Assembly (NCBI GenBank): GCA_020849615.1
Contig: JADLFW010000009.1
Location: 243,235 to 307,234, forward strand
Direction of reading: 5' to 3'
Source of the DNA: Phycisphaerales bacterium
GTDB lineage: Bacteria > Planctomycetota > Phycisphaerae > Phycisphaerales > UBA1924
Length of the DNA: 64,000 nucleotides
Each line of letters begins with the position of its first letter. The first letter of the stretch is position 1. The notes under the pieces are model-generated. The model searched no databases. It saw only the letters and a program-made list of their open reading frames with translations, and was not told the origin of the DNA. Position numbers and translations under genes: made by a program. Positions 9,475 through 18,399 of the stretch are shown piece by piece.

Positions 9475-9619
9475 GTCCTTCGGGCTCTCCTTGCCGGGCA
9501 TGAACTCGCGCTGACGCTTCCGTCCGTTCCTGGCCTCGCCGTGCTCAGCCCGGCCGGCCGCATGCTATCCCCGAATACGTCCACGCGCGGGCCCGCGTTC
9601 GCCGCGGGGCGCGGGCCCA

Positions 9620-10177
9620 TCACTCCGGGATCAGCCCCCTGGCCCGGGCCAGAAGCAGCGCCGCGATGGATTTTCCATCGGCCAGTTCGCCGGATTCCAT
9701 CAAGGAAGTCACCCGGCCGGCCGGGATCAGTTCTACGGAAAGGTCCTCATCGGCTTCCAGGCGCTGCCCGACGTGGGTCAGGCCGGTCGCGGTGTAGGCC
9801 CGCATCAGCTCATCGGAAAGCCCCGGGCTGGTGAAGAAGTTGGCCAGGCTCGTCATCCTGTCCGCCCGGTACCCGGTTTCCTCGATGAGTTCCCGGCCCG
9901 CGCACGCCTCGGGCGGCTCCCCGGGTTCGAGCGTGCCGGCGGGAAGCTCGAGCAGGTAGCGCCCGACCGCCCAGCGGGCGTTGCGGACGAAGGCGATACG
10001 CGGCTCGCGGCCCGGCTCTTCGAGCAGGGGCACGATGACCACCGCGCCCGGGTGGCGGATGAACTCGCGATGGAACTCCATCCCGTCCGGCTTCCGGACG
10101 GTGATGCGCTCGAAGTCGAACTTGGCGCCCCGGATGAGCACCGTGCGGGAGACGGGTGGGGTAAGGTTGGTGTCCAT
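9620..10177 (-). CDS. NUDIX hydrolase, ADP-ribose pyrophosphatase-like
   Basis: 185 residues. The Nudix box is complete: GTLEPGEPPEACAGRELIEE followed by TGY, matching G-x5-E-x7-REUxEExGU, which binds metal and the diphosphate of nucleoside-diphosphate-linked substrates. The preceding LPAGTLEPGE wording and the overall layout fit ADP-ribose/ADP-sugar pyrophosphatases. The ATG at 10177 leaves a normal-length protein. It is divergent from mlaF with only 37 bases between, so the two promoters must overlap or share elements. Confidence 0.88.
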   Translation of the reverse strand: MDTNLTPPVSRTVLIRGAKFDFERITVRKPDGMEFHREFIRHPGAVVIVPLLEEPGREPRIAFVRNARWAVGRYLLELPAGTLEPGEPPEACAGRELIEETGYRADRMTSLANFFTSPGLSDELMRAYTATGLTHVGQRLEADEDLSVELIPAGRVTSLMESGELADGKSIAALLLARARGLIPE

Positions 10178-10214
10178 GCGCGGGCCGATCCTAGTTCGCC
10201 CGGGCGGATGAACG

Positions 10215-11069
10215 ATGCACACCCCCGCCGCCATCCAGACCTCGGCCCCACCGCAAGTCGCCGGGCCGCCCCCCGAATCACGGCCCATCATCCGCCTCGT
10301 GAACGTGTGCAAGTCCTTCGGCCCGCAGGTGGTGCTCGATCACTTCAGCCTGGAGCTGCCGACATCGAAGACCACCGTGCTGCTGGGCCCGTCGGGCTCC
10401 GGCAAATCGGTGATGCTCAAGCACATCGTCGGGCTCCTTCGGCCCGATTCGGGCGAGGTGTACTTCGAGGATCAGCGGGTCGATCTGCTGACCGAGAAGC
10501 AGCTCCGCGATGTGCGCCTCCAGGTGGGGCTGGTCTTCCAGATGGGCGCGCTGTTTGATTCGATGACCGTCGAAGAAAACCTGGCCTTCCCGATGATCGA
10601 GCACACCCGGCTCACCCCCGCGGAGCGCCGGGCCCGGATCTCCGAATCCCTGGCGACCGTCGATCTCACCGGCGTCGAGGGCAAACTCCCATCACAGCTG
10701 TCGGGCGGGCAGCGCAAACGCGTCGCCCTCGCGCGGGCCATCGTTCTGAAGCCCAAGGTGATGCTGTACGATGAGCCGACCACCGGGCTGGACCCGATTC
10801 GGGCCGACGGCATCAATGAGCTGATCATCAAGCTGCAACGGACGCTCGGGGTCACCGGGGTGGTGGTGACGCACGACCTGGCCTCGGCCAGAAAGGTGGC
10901 CGACCGCGTCGTCATGCTGTACGGCGGTCGCATCATCGCCGAAGGCACCTACGATGAGCTCGAGCACTCGGAAAACCCCCACGTCAGTCACTTTTTCGCG
11001 GGCCAGTACGAGCAAGAGGATGAGCCGGCGGCGCCGGGAGGCGGGCACGGCGGGGATGAGGGGCCATGA
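10215..11069 (+). CDS. mlaF: ABC transporter ATP-binding protein, Mla/MCE type
   Basis: 284 residues. ATPase of the MCE lipid-transport complex that moves phospholipids between inner and outer membranes. It shows Walker A GPSGSGKS, the ABC signature LSGGQRKRVALARAI, Walker B VMLYDEPTTGLDP and a switch His in VVVTHDLASARKV. The region LVFQMGALFDSMTVEENLAF is typical of MlaF/Ttg2A. Its stop overlaps the start of the MCE gene by 4 bases (ATGA), so they are made together. No MlaE permease gene is next to it, which is unusual because mlaE normally lies between or beside these genes. Confidence 0.93.
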   Translation: MHTPAAIQTSAPPQVAGPPPESRPIIRLVNVCKSFGPQVVLDHFSLELPTSKTTVLLGPSGSGKSVMLKHIVGLLRPDSGEVYFEDQRVDLLTEKQLRDVRLQVGLVFQMGALFDSMTVEENLAFPMIEHTRLTPAERRARISESLATVDLTGVEGKLPSQLSGGQRKRVALARAIVLKPKVMLYDEPTTGLDPIRADGINELIIKLQRTLGVTGVVVTHDLASARKVADRVVMLYGGRIIAEGTYDELEHSENPHVSHFFAGQYEQEDEPAAPGGGHGGDEGP

Positions 11070-12085
11070 AGGGCAAGTTCGCGCGCGATTTCTTCACGGG
11101 GCTCACGGCGCTGGGCGGGGTTGCGGGCCTGGTGGTCATGCTCGCGCTGTTCGGCGAGCTTCGCGAAGTGGGCCAGCGGTTCTACGCGTTCACCCTCCGC
11201 ATGGACACCGCGGGAGGCTTGTCCAGCACCTCGCACGTGACGCTCAACGGCGTCCGCGTGGGGACGATCAGCGAGCTGGCCAACGACGCCGACCCCACCC
11301 GCGGCGTGGCCCTCACGGTGCGGGTCAAGGAGGGGACCAGGATCCCCGCCTCCTTCGAGGTCTACATCGACAAGTCCCTCGTCGGCGATGCCACCCTCGA
11401 CCTCATCGCCCGGGCGGGGGCGGCGCCGGAAGTCAACTTCATCAACCCGGGCGACGTCGTCGAGCGCCGGGCCAAGGGCCTCTTCGACCTGCTCTCGGCC
11501 TCCATCCGCGAGCCGCTCGAACGCTTCTCCAAGACCGCCGACAGCATCGATCAGCTGGCCGCGACGTACAACTCGGTCGGCCAGAATCTCAATGACCTGC
11601 TGGGCCCGCGCACGCCCGCCGATGTCGACGCGGGACAGCCCCCCAATCTCCGCTCGGCGGTGGCCCGGGTCGATTCAGCCCTGGACGGCGCGAACCGCTG
11701 GCTTGGCGATGAGCAGATGCGCGAGGATGTACGGTCGGCGGCGGCCCGGGCGTCGGCCCTGATGGACGACGCCACCAGGACCGCGGAAGCCTGGCGGCAG
11801 ACCGCCGCCTCGGTGGATGAACGCGTCGCCAGCGCCGGCGCCAAGATCGAGGCGACCGCCGACCAGGCCGCGGCGACGCTGCGGAGCATCGACGAAGCAG
11901 CCGGCGAGGTCCGGCAGCTCTCCCGTTCCATCAATGCCGGCGAGGGGACGCTGGGTCAGCTCGCCCGCAACCCGGACCTGTACAACTCGATGCGGGACGC
12001 CGCCAAACGGCTGGAGCGGGCCCTCACCGAGTTCCAGCTCATGATCGAGAAGTACAAGGCAGAGGGGATCCCGCTCAAGCTGTAG
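11066..12085 (+). CDS. mlaD: MCE-domain lipid-transport protein (MlaD-like)
   Basis: 339 residues. An N-terminal membrane helix (ALGGVAGLVVMLALFGEL) is followed by one MCE domain (about 35-120) with AGGLSSTSHVTLNGVRVGTI, the region that forms the substrate-binding hexamer ring. The remaining 200 residues are Ala-rich and predicted helical (AARASALMDDATRTAEAWRQ), like the long helical tails of PqiB/YebT or Mce proteins that can form a tunnel. It is therefore longer than E. coli MlaD (about 180). It probably sits in the periplasm bound to MlaEF. The 3' end overlaps the convergent ligase gene by 11 bases. Confidence 0.9.
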   Translation: MKGKFARDFFTGLTALGGVAGLVVMLALFGELREVGQRFYAFTLRMDTAGGLSSTSHVTLNGVRVGTISELANDADPTRGVALTVRVKEGTRIPASFEVYIDKSLVGDATLDLIARAGAAPEVNFINPGDVVERRAKGLFDLLSASIREPLERFSKTADSIDQLAATYNSVGQNLNDLLGPRTPADVDAGQPPNLRSAVARVDSALDGANRWLGDEQMREDVRSAAARASALMDDATRTAEAWRQTAASVDERVASAGAKIEATADQAAATLRSIDEAAGEVRQLSRSINAGEGTLGQLARNPDLYNSMRDAAKRLERALTEFQLMIEKYKAEGIPLKL

Positions 12086-13607
12086 CGGCCGGGCCGGCCA
12101 GCATCGACTTGAGCGACCGGCGCATGATCTTCCCGGTTGGATTGCGCGGCAACGCCTCGACCCTGCGGATCTCGCGGGGGACCTTGTAGCCCGCGAGATG
12201 ATCGCGGCACCAGTTCAGGATGGACTGGGCATCAAACTCCGCGCCCTCCTTGAGCTCGATGAAGGCCACCGGCAGTTCGCCCCGGATGGGATCGTGCAGC
12301 CCGACGACCCCCGAGTCCTTCACGGAAGGATGCCGGTTCAGGACTTCCTCGATCTCGCGGGGAAAGACGTTCTCCCCGCCCACGATCAGCATCTCCTTCA
12401 GCCGGCCCGTGATGAACAGATGACCATCGTCATCCAGGCGACCGATGTCGCCCGTGCGGAGAAAACGGTCCGGGGTCAGGGCCGCGGCGGTTTCCGCCGG
12501 CAGCTTGTAATACCCGGCCATCACGTTGGGCCCGCCGATCCAGATCTCGCCGTCCTGTCCCGGGCCCAGGTCCGCCCCCGAGTTGATGTCGATGATCCGT
12601 TCCACCACGCCCGGCAGCGGCCTGCCGACCGAGTGGGGCCGCCATTCCTCGGGCCGGCACCAGTTCGTGATCGGCGAGGTCTCGGTCAGCCCGTAGCCTT
12701 CGTTGAGCGTGACACCGAATCGCTCGCGGAACCTGCGGAAGACCGCATCGGGGAGCGGCTCGCCGCCCGAAACGGTGAACCGCAGCGAGGAGAAGTCCTC
12801 CGGGCCGCCGTCCTTGACGTGGAGCAGCGCGTTGTACATCGAGGGGATCGCGACCATAAGCGTGGGCCGGTGCTCCCGGAGCAGCTTGACGATCCGCTGG
12901 GGGACGAACCGGGCCGTGTACACCACCTTCACACCCAGCGCCAGCGGGAGCAGCGTCAGCACCGTCAGGCCGAAGCTGTGGAACTGCGGCAGGACCCCCA
13001 GCAGCGTGTCGCGCGAGGTCAGCTCGACCCAGGACTGGACCTGGCGGATATTGGACTCGATGTTGCCGTGCGTGAGCATCACGCCCTTGGGCTTGCCGCT
13101 CGTGCCGGAGGTGTACAGCAGGACCGCCAGGTCCTCATCGCGCGCGGGCTCGGGCCAGAACGGCTCGGGGAACCCGCTGAAGTCAAGCTCCTCCAGCCGG
13201 ATCAGGTTGCCGGCCCGCGGCGAGAAGCCCATGAACTCGAGCAAAGGCCCGGCTGTGATGATGGTGTCGGTCTCGCAGTCGTCGATGACGTACTGCAGCT
13301 CATCCCGGGCGAGCAGGTAGTTGAGCGGCACCACCGCCCGGCCCGTCATCCATCCCGCCAGCGCCGCGATGGGGAACGCCGTTCCGGTCGGCAGCAGGAC
13401 GGCGACGGTCCTGGTCCGGCACCGGGCCTCGATGACGGACGCGAGGTGCAGCGCGCCGACAACCAGTTCGATCGCCCGGCGCGGGCCGCGGTCGTCGATC
13501 GCCGCCACCCGTCCCGGCGACATGAGGCACCGCTTGATGATGGGCCAGTGAACGCTCACCGGTCGCTTGGTCTCCCGAGTGCTGAACGCCGGACCCGCAT
13601 CGCACAC
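12075..13607 (-). CDS. AMP-dependent acyl-CoA synthetase/ligase
   Basis: 510 residues of the ANL adenylating-enzyme superfamily, which activates a carboxylate as acyl-AMP and passes it to CoA or another thiol. Motifs in order are the phosphate loop LLYTSGTSGKPKGVMLTHGN, the GYGLTETSP adenine-binding motif, RTGDIGRLDDDGHLFITGR with the hinge, and the C-terminal lysine loop PRNPTGKIMRR. The layout fits long-chain fatty acyl-CoA ligase. Its precise acyl substrate cannot be read. The start is GTG at 13607; GTG at 13559 is an alternative. It is convergent with mlaD, overlapping it by 11 bases; a role in lipid supply is possible but not shown. Confidence 0.9.
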   Translation of the reverse strand: MCDAGPAFSTRETKRPVSVHWPIIKRCLMSPGRVAAIDDRGPRRAIELVVGALHLASVIEARCRTRTVAVLLPTGTAFPIAALAGWMTGRAVVPLNYLLARDELQYVIDDCETDTIITAGPLLEFMGFSPRAGNLIRLEELDFSGFPEPFWPEPARDEDLAVLLYTSGTSGKPKGVMLTHGNIESNIRQVQSWVELTSRDTLLGVLPQFHSFGLTVLTLLPLALGVKVVYTARFVPQRIVKLLREHRPTLMVAIPSMYNALLHVKDGGPEDFSSLRFTVSGGEPLPDAVFRRFRERFGVTLNEGYGLTETSPITNWCRPEEWRPHSVGRPLPGVVERIIDINSGADLGPGQDGEIWIGGPNVMAGYYKLPAETAAALTPDRFLRTGDIGRLDDDGHLFITGRLKEMLIVGGENVFPREIEEVLNRHPSVKDSGVVGLHDPIRGELPVAFIELKEGAEFDAQSILNWCRDHLAGYKVPREIRRVEALPRNPTGKIMRRSLKSMLAGPAATA

Positions 13608-13706
13608 CGACTCCGCGAGGGCGGTATGCTAATCCATCTTGCCGCCGCCGTGTGACGGGTAGTTCGCGGGGCGGCGGGCCACACCCCAGTCAGGAAGACA
13701 CCGGCC

Positions 13707-14549
13707 ATGAAGCACCCGTCGGCAGGAAGCCCGCTTTCCCGTTCCGCCCGCTCCCGGCTCGCCGTGGCGGGCCTGACCATTCTCGCGAGTTCCTGGCTCG
13801 CGGTCTTGATCGGCTGCGGCTCCGCCGGTAAGGGCGCGGCCTCGAACCCCAACTACATCCAGGATTATGAGGCCCGGCGGTATCAGCAGGCCTACGAGGG
13901 GGCCAAGGGCGCCGCGCCGAATCTCAAGGGCGCCGCCAAGGAGCAGGCGCTGCTGATCCAGGGTGAGTCCGCCCACGCGCTGAACAAGAACCCCGAATCG
14001 AAGCTGATCCTCCGGCCGCTGACCGATTCGACCGATGCGCGGATCTCGGGCCAGGCCGCCGCGACGCTCGGGCTGATCTACCAGGAGGAGGGCGACTTCG
14101 ACGACGGCGCCAAGTTCCTGCAACTCGCCTCCACCAAGCTCGACGGCGATGCGTCCGCCCGCGCCGCTCTTTACGCGGGCGATTGCCTGAAAGCGCAGGG
14201 CCAGACGGCGGAAGCCCGAAAGATGTACGAGCAGGCGCAGTCGCAGGTCCGCACCGACAGCTCCCTGCGCGGCATGATCGCCGATCGGCTGTCGGGCGGG
14301 TCCACGGCGGGCGTCGGGAAGTTCTCGCTCCAGGTCGGTGCTTACTCAACGCGCCAAAGGGCCCAGGCGCAGGCCGACCGCCTCCGCCAGACCGCGGCCA
14401 ACCTCGACCTTGGCTCACCGACGATCGTCGAAACCGTTTCCAAGGGTAAGTCCCTGTACACCGTCCGGATCGGCAAGTTCACCTCCCGAGAAGCGGCCCA
14501 GAAGGCCGCCAAGGGCCTCGGAGTGGAAGCCACGATCAAGTCCGACTGA
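13707..14549 (+). CDS. SPOR-domain lipoprotein with TPR-like repeats
   Basis: 280 residues. A lipoprotein signal ends LAVLIGC with the modified Cys at residue 37. Residues 50-195 are helical and alanine-rich with TPR-like spacing (AAATLGLIYQEEGDFDDGAK; RAALYAGDCLKAQGQTAEAR). The C terminus (about 208-280, KFSLQVGAYSTRQRAQAQAD and LYTVRIGKFTSREAAQKAA) is a SPOR domain, which binds denuded peptidoglycan strands at division sites. A role as an envelope protein that senses or supports septal wall processing is inferred. It begins a two-gene plus-strand group with the exported HEAT-like protein. Confidence 0.85.
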   Translation: MKHPSAGSPLSRSARSRLAVAGLTILASSWLAVLIGCGSAGKGAASNPNYIQDYEARRYQQAYEGAKGAAPNLKGAAKEQALLIQGESAHALNKNPESKLILRPLTDSTDARISGQAAATLGLIYQEEGDFDDGAKFLQLASTKLDGDASARAALYAGDCLKAQGQTAEARKMYEQAQSQVRTDSSLRGMIADRLSGGSTAGVGKFSLQVGAYSTRQRAQAQADRLRQTAANLDLGSPTIVETVSKGKSLYTVRIGKFTSREAAQKAAKGLGVEATIKSD

Positions 14550-14645
14550 CGGCGGCGCGGGCCCGGCCCCGCAACTTGCCCCCCGGCCGTGCGTATACCC
14601 CTTGTGACCGCCCGCCGCGCACCAGCCGGGCCTGGGGATACATCG

Positions 14646-15698
14646 ATGATGAGCCGTTGTGAACAGGGACGTTCGGCCGCGCTGCGGCCTTTGGCGCTCG
14701 CGGTCCTCATGGGCGCCATGGGCACCGCGGGCCCGGCGCTGGCTCAGCCACCCGAAAAGCCCGAGCAATCCCGGCCGGAGGGCGATGTCCCTGAATGGCT
14801 GCGCCGCGCTGTTCCCAATCCCGACGACCCGGCCCGGCAGCAGTACTCCCAACACCAGAAGCAGCGGGTGGTGGCCGAGAAAGAGCTTCGCAAGCTCCGG
14901 GCCACGTACTTCAAGGCCATCCGCAACCCCAAGATCCGGGCCGAGGGCATCGTCAAGCTGCACGACTACAACTCCCCGGCGCTGTTCCCCAGCCTTATCG
15001 AGATCTTCCAGCACGAGCAGGATGATGTCCGCACCGCCGTGGTCGACATCCTCTACCTCAGCGCCTCCGACGAGGGCGACGCCTCGCTGACGTGGATCGC
15101 CATCGAGGGTGAGGATCCCGAGTTCCGGGCCATGGCCAAGTCGCGGCTGCTGGAACGGATCTCCGCCGGCAACGGCGCCTCCAACCGCGTTCGGCTGGTG
15201 ATCCTCCAGGGCCTCAAGTCGCAGAATGACGCCCGGATCGGCGCGGCAGCGCAGCTCGCCGGGCAGCTGGGTCTGTTCGAGACGATCCCCTGGTTGATCA
15301 ACGCCCAGCTGGGCGGATCCACGGCGAGCACCGGCGGCGCGGGCGGCGATGGCCAGGGCGCGCTGGCCTGGATCCTGGTCGGCCAGCAACAGGCGTTCGT
15401 CAGCGACCTGACCCCCGTCGTCGGCGAGAGCGCTGTCGCGTTCGACCCGCAGCTCAGCACCCTGACGACCGGCACCATCCTCCGCGTGTTCGACGCCCAC
15501 GTCGTCACCTACCGCACCGAGGTCAACGCGGCCCTCATCGGCCTCTCCAGCCGCCTCACGGGCCGCGACATGAGCGGGCTGGGCTGGAACCAGCCGGCGT
15601 GGGGCCAGTGGTACAGGGACGAAGGCAAGGCCATGATCGCCGCGAAGCGCGATGAGGCCCAGGCGCCGGCGCAGTCGCCGGCCGAAGCACCGAAATAG
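14646..15698 (+). CDS. Exported HEAT-repeat-like protein of unknown function
   Basis: About 350 residues. A signal peptide (LAVLMGAMGTAGPALAQ) is probably cut after ALAQ. The mature part is rich in paired helices with HEAT-like spacing (IRAEGIVKLHDYNSPALFPS; DDVRTAVVDILYLSASDEGD; SNRVRLVILQGLKSQNDARI). I do not recognise a named family. The ATG at 14646 is chosen because it starts the signal peptide; the open frame continues to a GTG at 14589. It lies 96 bases after the SPOR lipoprotein on the same strand, so a shared envelope role is plausible. Confidence 0.75.
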   Translation: MMSRCEQGRSAALRPLALAVLMGAMGTAGPALAQPPEKPEQSRPEGDVPEWLRRAVPNPDDPARQQYSQHQKQRVVAEKELRKLRATYFKAIRNPKIRAEGIVKLHDYNSPALFPSLIEIFQHEQDDVRTAVVDILYLSASDEGDASLTWIAIEGEDPEFRAMAKSRLLERISAGNGASNRVRLVILQGLKSQNDARIGAAAQLAGQLGLFETIPWLINAQLGGSTASTGGAGGDGQGALAWILVGQQQAFVSDLTPVVGESAVAFDPQLSTLTTGTILRVFDAHVVTYRTEVNAALIGLSSRLTGRDMSGLGWNQPAWGQWYRDEGKAMIAAKRDEAQAPAQSPAEAPK

Positions 15699-15706
15699 CC
15701 GTCGGA

Positions 15707-16090
15707 TCAGCCGCCGGTGGCGATGACCGAGGCCACGGCGAACTCAGCGGTGTGGCTGAGCGAGATCGACCAGGCGGTGATCCCCAGCACCGTCGCGGTC
15801 TCCGCTGCCTTGCCCCGCAGCTGAATCGTCGGCGCGCCCGACGGCAGCAGAACAACCTCGATGTCGCTCCACGCGATGCCATCGCGCCACCCCGTGCCCA
15901 GCGCCTTCATCACCGCTTCCTTGGCCGCGAACCGGGCCGCCAGGTGCTCGGTCTGGCGCCCGCGGCCGCGCGCATAGGCGAGTTCACCCTGGCAGAACAC
16001 GCGGGCGAGGAAAGACTCACCGCCGTTCTCGATGGATGCGGCGATCCGAGGCACGGAAATGATGTCGACACCGTGCCCGATGATCCGCAT
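15707..16090 (-). CDS. acpS: Holo-[acyl-carrier-protein] synthase
   Basis: 127 residues. It transfers the 4'-phosphopantetheine group of CoA to the serine of acyl carrier protein, switching on fatty acid synthesis. The metal-binding Asp is in IIGHGVDIISVPRI and the Glu in LAARFAAKEAVMKALGTG, the two family signatures. SISLSHTAEFAVASVIA is the conserved C-terminal strand pair. The ATG at 16090 has GGAG 7 bases upstream; a TTG at 16102 is in frame but less likely. It is last in an fmdB-acpS pair and is convergent with the preceding HEAT-like gene, 8 bases apart. Confidence 0.95.
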   Translation of the reverse strand: MRIIGHGVDIISVPRIAASIENGGESFLARVFCQGELAYARGRGRQTEHLAARFAAKEAVMKALGTGWRDGIAWSDIEVVLLPSGAPTIQLRGKAAETATVLGITAWSISLSHTAEFAVASVIATGG

Positions 16091-16105
16091 CGCACGCTCC
16101 AACGC

Positions 16106-16501
16106 CTACCGCGACCTGCGCTTCGCCGCCTTGGCCGGCTTGATCGGCGGGGCCGCCGGGACGCGGATTGCCGGCTTGGAGGCCGCCTTCTCGGCGTGCT
16201 TGGGAGACTCGGCCGCCTTCTCGGTCTTGGCGGGCTTGTCCACCGCCTTGTCAGCGACCTTGTCGGTCTTGGTCTCCGCCGGCTTGCTTTCGGCTTCCGC
16301 GGCCTTCTTGTACGACTCCGAGCGATAATCAGTCTGGTAGAAGCCGGAGCCCTTGAACACGATCGCTGCGCCCGTGCCGATCAGCCGCTCCAGGGTGTTC
16401 TTCCCGCAGTCGGGGCACTTGCGCTTGGGCGCATCGCTCATCGACTGGAAGAGCTCCATCTCGTGGCCGCAGGACCTGCACCGATACTCGTAGGTGGGCA
16501 T
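16106..16501 (-). CDS. FmdB-type zinc-ribbon protein
   Basis: 131 residues. The N terminus MPTYEYRCRSCGHEMELFQS and then KCPDCGKNTLERLIGTGA is the FmdB/CxxC_CxxC_SSSS zinc ribbon: two CxxC pairs that bind one zinc. The second half is a low-complexity Lys/Ala/Pro tail (about residues 60-131), probably disordered and basic. FmdB-like proteins are thought to be regulators or chaperone-associated factors, but the function is not settled. It sits 7 bases downstream of grpE and 15 upstream of acpS, so it is probably co-expressed with the chaperone genes. Confidence 0.88.
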   Translation of the reverse strand: MPTYEYRCRSCGHEMELFQSMSDAPKRKCPDCGKNTLERLIGTGAAIVFKGSGFYQTDYRSESYKKAAEAESKPAETKTDKVADKAVDKPAKTEKAAESPKHAEKAASKPAIRVPAAPPIKPAKAAKRRSR

Positions 16502-16508
16502 GGCGGGC

Positions 16509-17081
16509 TTAACCCTCGGATGGCGCGACGCTGACCTTGGCCGGGCGGATGACCCGCTCGAGCCCCGCGCTGGTCAGCGTGTAGCCGGGCTGGAAGGTGG
16601 CGACAATGCGGCCCGGCCTGGTGTCCGGGTCGGCCTGCTGCATGATCGCCTCGTGGCGGCCCGGCTCGAACTCGTCGTTCTTGGCCGGGCTGATGAGCCC
16701 GACGCCGTGCGACAGCAGCACCTTCATCAGCTCCTCGCGGATGACCCGGAGCCCGTCGAGCACCGGGGCGGCTCCCGCGCCGAGCTTGGAAAGGTCCTGG
16801 CCCAGCGCCAGGTCGAAGTGATCGATGACGCCGACGACATCCTTGGCGACCCGGCCCGTGCCCTCGGCCCGCGCCACCTGCTCGTTCTGCACGGCCCGGC
16901 GCTGGTAGTTCTGAAAATCGGCGAGCGAGCGCAGGTACCGCTGCTGGGCCTCATCGCGCTCGGCGGTCAGCCTGTCGACCTGCTCGCGCAGGATCGCGAC
17001 TTCCTCGGATCCGTGCGCATCGACACCCCCGGCTTCCGGCCCGTCGCTGTGCTTGTCCTTCTTCTTGAACATGTCATCCAT
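16509..17081 (-). CDS. grpE: Nucleotide exchange factor GrpE
   Basis: 190 residues. GrpE releases ADP from DnaK in the DnaK-DnaJ-GrpE folding cycle. A charged, disordered N terminus leads into a coiled coil (VAILREQVDRLTAERDEAQQ) and the beta domain, with conserved FQNYQRRAVQNEQ, GVIDHFDLALGQ and the end motif GRIVATFQPGYTL. The ATG at 17081 is preferred; an in-frame GTG at 17123 abuts the dnaJ stop. It is directly downstream of dnaJ on the same strand. No dnaK lies in the window, so the DnaK partner must be encoded elsewhere. Confidence 0.95.
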   Translation of the reverse strand: MDDMFKKKDKHSDGPEAGGVDAHGSEEVAILREQVDRLTAERDEAQQRYLRSLADFQNYQRRAVQNEQVARAEGTGRVAKDVVGVIDHFDLALGQDLSKLGAGAAPVLDGLRVIREELMKVLLSHGVGLISPAKNDEFEPGRHEAIMQQADPDTRPGRIVATFQPGYTLTSAGLERVIRPAKVSVAPSEG

Positions 17082-17123
17082 GCCTGTCTGTCCCGGCCCC
17101 GGGCCCCGATCAGTTCCGCACAC

Positions 17124-18272
17124 TCAGCTCAGCAGGTCCTTCATCTTCTTCCAGAACCCGGAGCTCTCGGGGAGCACGCTGTGGTCCTCGGTCTCCGCGA
17201 AGTCGCGGAGCAGCTTTTCCTGCTTGGAGGATAGCTTCTTGGGGATCTCGACCTTGGCGACGACGATCAGATCCCCGGGCCGCCCCGTGCGGAGATTGGG
17301 CAGCCCCTTGCCGCTCAGCCGGAACGTCGCGCCGTACTGCGTGCCCTTGGCGACGGTCAGCTGCGCCGACCCGCCGATGGTGGGCACTTCGAGCTCGGCC
17401 CCCAGGGCCGCCTGTGTGAAGCTGATGGGCATCTCCATGAGCAGGTGGTCGCCCTCGCGCTGGTAGAGGTCGTGGTCCTCGACGCGGACGACGACGTGCA
17501 GGTCACCGCGCGTGCCCTCGCCGCCCGCCGAGACTTCAGGAGGCGGGGGCTCTCCCTCCCCCGGCACGCGAACGGCCTGGCCATCGGAGATGCCGGGCGG
17601 GATCCGCACCGAGAGCTTGCGTTTCTTGGGGACGCGCCCCTTGCCGCGGCAGGATTCGCAGACTTCCTTGATCATCATCCCGCGGCCGTGGCACGTCGGG
17701 CACGCCACGACCATGCGGAACATGCCGCCCAGCCCCGACTGCTGGACCTTGCCGTGCCCGCCGCAGGTGCCGCACTTGATCGGCTTGCTGCCCGGCTTGG
17801 CGCCGGTGCCGGTGCAGGTGTCGCAGATGTCGAGCCGCTGGAACTCCACATCGCGCTCGGCGCCGCTGTAGACATCCTCGAGCGTGAGGGACACCTCGGT
17901 CTCGAGGTCGTATCCGCGCGCGGGCCCGCGCCCTCGCCCGCCGCCGCGGCCCCCGCCCATCCCCGAGAAGATCTCCTCGAACATCGAGAAGATGTCAGAG
18001 GCATCCATCCGCGAGAAGTCGTGCGTGGCCGGGCCTCCGCCGCGCCGCAGCCCCTCGTGCCCGAACTGGTCGTAGATCTTCCGCTTTCCCTCATCCGCGA
18101 GAACCTCGTAGGCCTCAGCGCATTCCTTGAACCGGGCCTCGGCCTCGGCATCCCCCGGGTTGCGGTCGGGGTGATACTTCATCGCCATGCGGCGGTAGGC
18201 GCGCTTGATCTCCTCGCCGTCGGCGGTGCGCTCGACGCTGAGGATCTCGTAATAGTCGCGGGTGGTGGGCAT
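17124..18272 (-). CDS. dnaJ: Chaperone protein DnaJ
   Basis: 382 residues, full length. The J domain (1-70) contains the HPD motif in [15 protein letters not shown] that stimulates DnaK. A Gly-rich linker ([13 protein letters not shown]) follows. The zinc-finger domain has four CxxCxGxG units: [24 protein letters not shown] and CESCRGKG. The C-terminal substrate-binding domains end with [20 protein letters not shown]. It is the upstream gene of dnaJ-grpE-fmdB-acpS. groEL1 stops 127 bases upstream on the same strand; no CIRCE-type inverted repeat is seen in that gap. Confidence 0.97.
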   Translation of the reverse strand: MPTTRDYYEILSVERTADGEEIKRAYRRMAMKYHPDRNPGDAEAEARFKECAEAYEVLADEGKRKIYDQFGHEGLRRGGGPATHDFSRMDASDIFSMFEEIFSGMGGGRGGGRGRGPARGYDLETEVSLTLEDVYSGAERDVEFQRLDICDTCTGTGAKPGSKPIKCGTCGGHGKVQQSGLGGMFRMVVACPTCHGRGMMIKEVCESCRGKGRVPKKRKLSVRIPPGISDGQAVRVPGEGEPPPPEVSAGGEGTRGDLHVVVRVEDHDLYQREGDHLLMEMPISFTQAALGAELEVPTIGGSAQLTVAKGTQYGATFRLSGKGLPNLRTGRPGDLIVVAKVEIPKKLSSKQEKLLRDFAETEDHSVLPESSGFWKKMKDLLS

Positions 18273-18399
18273 GGATGTCGCCGGGGACGCGATCGTCGAC
18301 GTCAGCTGGTGCCTCCTTACATCAATCGGGCCCGCTGGCTTTCACCATCGGGCCCGGTGGATCGTTCGCTCAACCCGATCGCTGGCGCGATCGGCTCTT

